From Gonocerus acuteangulatus (lineage: Eukaryota; Arthropoda; Insecta; Hemiptera; Coreidae), in contig OX328125.1 of NCBI GenBank assembly GCA_946811695.1, positions 50,897,994 through 50,961,993 on the forward strand: DNA of 64,000 bases, given 5' to 3'. The notes under the pieces are model-generated. The model was not told where the DNA came from, ran no database searches, and saw nothing but the letters and a program-made list of their open reading frames with translations. Position numbers and translations under genes: made by a program. This document shows, piece after piece, positions 61,498-64,000 of the stretch. The first letter of the stretch is position 1. Each line of letters begins with the position of its first letter.

Positions 61498-64000
61498 CAT
61501 TTTCGTTTGTTGGATTTTAATTTTTAACTATTGGTGATTTCATCTTTAATATTTATTTTTATGGCCCATGTTTCTGATCTTATGTTTATTAGCGGTGATC
61601 CGTATTTTTTTTTTCTTCCCAAAATGAAGTATTTTTTTTTAGTTCGAACAAAAGCGAAGACTTAGGAGTTTTTAATCTTAGTTTTCCAAATAACGCCAGA
61701 GATATGCATAATAATGAAGGACAATAACTAAGATGACGCAGTTCCTGGAAGTAGAACGTTTTTTAGTTTTCTTCCAAAAAAAAAAAAAACAAAAAAAAAA
61801 AAATGCTGTTTACCATCTGAAATAAGATAAAACAAGATAAAACACACACCATTTCCAAGGGACTAGAACACTTACATCGTTTTAAGCGGTCATCACTATA
61901 TACTTAAAAAGATAAAATGTACACCCTCACTTTCCGCCCGCTCAATTACGTTAATTTTTTCCGGTATCGAAAAACCCCGACGTTTTGCTATTTCGATTCG
62001 AGTGTAGCGATTGTTAACAACAAACTGATTGTTTTAATAGGAAAATGTCTATAAGTGGAGAGAGAGATGGAAAAATTGATTTTGAGAAATTAATAAATTC
62101 TGTGAGACAGTCAACGAAAAAAAAAATCAAAAAAGTCGTTGGAAACTTGTGAAATTTTAGTGAATTTAGTTTATTGTTGGTCTTTAATATGTATAGTTTC
62201 AAAGATTAAACATAAAGATATGATAATTTGCTTTATATTTTAACTTTTTCACAGTAAATGAAGTAAACAGTTTTGAATTAAAAGTGAAAAAAGTTTTAAC
62301 ACCAACAGTAGAACCTTTTATAATGGTAAGTGATTTTAAAACTTTAAAATATTAACAGTTATAAATTTATAACATTCAATTTCAAGGAAACGTAAGACAA
62401 TTCACAGAGGTCCTCACCTCCCTCCCTCATGCCTACTTTACCTTCATCAGCTGATATTTATTTCTGTATTCTAACATTTATTACTAAACACGGAGAACCA
62501 ATAGAAACTAAACATTCTTTTGGACATAAATCATTAAATCCTGCATCCTTATAAACATAATTGACTGTGTTTTTATATAGTCAGACATACATGGTCATAT
62601 TTTTCACTCTAAATATATGTATAAACATTACGGGGATTATCAGAGTCATCTTATAAAGAGAAAAACATTGAACAGAGATTGTTCATAAAGAATGTATCGC
62701 TCCCTTTAAGAAGTTCAGTATTTTCTTATTCCTCGACACTATTTGCCAAAATGAAAGTCATGAAAGATGAATGAAAGAAAGTATAAAAGTAGATCATGCT
62801 TTTAGTGTGAGTTCTCATTGAGCGCTTCCCAATGGAATTTCCCATCATACCGACCATTCAATGATGCTGCAAAACAGAATGGAATCCTACACTAACCTAT
62901 TCTTCAAAATGGAAAATTCGCAAAGAAATGTGAAAGAATGAAAAATGAACCCGGTTTAAGACTAGTTTTTGAGATACGATCTCATTCTAATTCCAAGAGG
63001 ACATTTTCTTAACAAGTGGGAGGAAAGGTGGTAAGAAAGTGGAAGTCGCCGTCAGGACAGCACGTAGCAGTCTACGAACATGTTCCGTTTATCTGGAACG
63101 GCAAGGAAAGCAGAACTTACAAGTAGAAAGTACTGAGTAGGAAATATAAGATGGGCCTGAAAAACGTTTCTTGTTTATTTCTGAAAAATATTAGAAAGGG
63201 CTCAGGTTTAAGGAACCAGATATATTGAAATGATACTAAAATTTGATATTAATACACCATTAATCTTCCTCGAATGTGTAAATCGCTGACAACTTTAACA
63301 TTAAAGTAACAATGTTTGATTATTTTTATTTTTTTTTAAAGAATCAACAAAAAGTTCGCCATAACTGGAAATGTTAGTAGATATAATTGAATACTAGTTA
63401 ACTATGCGAGTATGCTACGGGAAATGAATAATAATTAGAAATTAAAAAAAAAAAGAATAAGTAAATGAAATTACAAACATGAACCACAAAAAAATACATT
63501 AACACATATTCACTGCATGACTGCTATGAAGTTGGTTTTTAAATCATAAGTTTCCTTCCTCAAAATAGCAAGGTGATTTGCTCGCATAATTAGTGATCTT
63601 TTAAATCTTTGAGAAAAAAATGTTCCTCTCAGGCCTACGTTATTTATAATGCTATTTTTACATACACGCAGATACAAATATTTAAGTAGGAACGTTATGA
63701 TTTAAGTACGTCAGGTACTTATGGTAAGTGGTATGGTAAGGTAGTATGGTAAGTGATCTCAAATATAATTCCTAAACGATGAATAAAAAACAAAATATAA
63801 ATATCAGTTATTTACTTCATAAATATCATAACTGCTCTTGAGTGCCAAGAGGGTAAAATACTGCAGAGATCCCAGCAAATTTTAACAAATAAATTGTCTA
63901 TATACTTATATAATACATTTTTATATTCAATTAAATATATTATAGAATAAGTTGATTTTCATTACTTCTTACTAGTTTTGTTGAATTATATAATGAGGTG
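61498..64000. other. AT-rich non-coding stretch
   Basis: GATGACGCAGTTCCTGGAAG then TAGAACG (61734-61760) is the recurring terminal motif. A three-unit repeat of TATGGTAAGKGG lies at about 63719-63757. No gene is supported; the 62-codon minus-strand frame at 62014-62202 has no signature. Confidence 0.5.

Overview
This is AT-rich, repeat-saturated nuclear DNA of an animal, most likely an arthropod. The reasons are Jockey-type non-LTR retrotransposons, Ty3/gypsy elements with a tRNA-Trp-type primer site, Penelope-type hammerhead motifs, 5S-rRNA- and tRNA-derived SINEs, TIR MITEs and abundant (TA)n microsatellites. I recognise no intact host protein-coding gene, no intact tRNA or rRNA gene and no CRISPR array. 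Almost every open frame over 100 codons belongs to a transposable element or is a shadow of one; one short decayed coding remnant (45974-46316) is unassigned.

Layout. 1-14500: AT-rich DNA holding SINEs (5S-derived at 36-213 and 13807-14003; tRNA-derived at 3678-3871), a MITE family (5048-5254, 12906-13144), arrays of a GGAGTAAACCCC-type repeat, a hAT-like end (6838-6920) and a foldback Penelope-like element with two opposed hammerhead-like motifs (7685-8248). 14514-21609 (minus strand): a gag-only LTR retrotransposon with a CTTT target duplication. Its 5' LTR is split by a 3.6-kb Jockey-like LINE that has its own 10-bp target duplication and poly(A). The middle of its 3' LTR is replaced by an 808-bp internal piece of a different LINE. 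21610-33830: diverged dispersed repeats and SINE pieces. 33831-44945: two inverted copies of a ~1.1-1.26 kb repeat carrying a 139-bp-unit array and (TA)n, several nested tRNA-SINEs (one with a 12-bp target duplication at 36421-36684), a TA-flanked MITE (39772-39980) and another hammerhead-like motif. 45081-45819: a giant palindrome with 350-bp arms, followed by the coding remnant and a 123-124-bp tandem array. 49788-54544 (plus strand): a nearly complete, very young Ty3/gypsy element whose 390-bp LTRs differ at two positions but whose coding region carries frame breaks and an in-frame stop. 54545-64000: another hammerhead-like motif, two TIR elements, a PIF/Harbinger-like remnant encoding a MADF-like peptide, a LINE ORF2 tail fragment, a tRNA-headed SINE, a 146-bp-arm hairpin and a SINE with a clean target duplication (61277-61489).

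How the parts work together. SINEs depend on LINE machinery. The three main SINE types here carry different Pol III heads (5S rRNA, and two tRNA-like) but share a middle core and/or a 3' tail, which points to modular head exchange behind a common retrotransposition signal. The gag-only LTR element has no protease, RT or integrase and would need partner-supplied enzymes; the gypsy element at 49788 uses a similar primer site and has a related gag but is itself broken. The long palindromes would fold into hairpin RNA if transcribed and are candidates for small-RNA sources.
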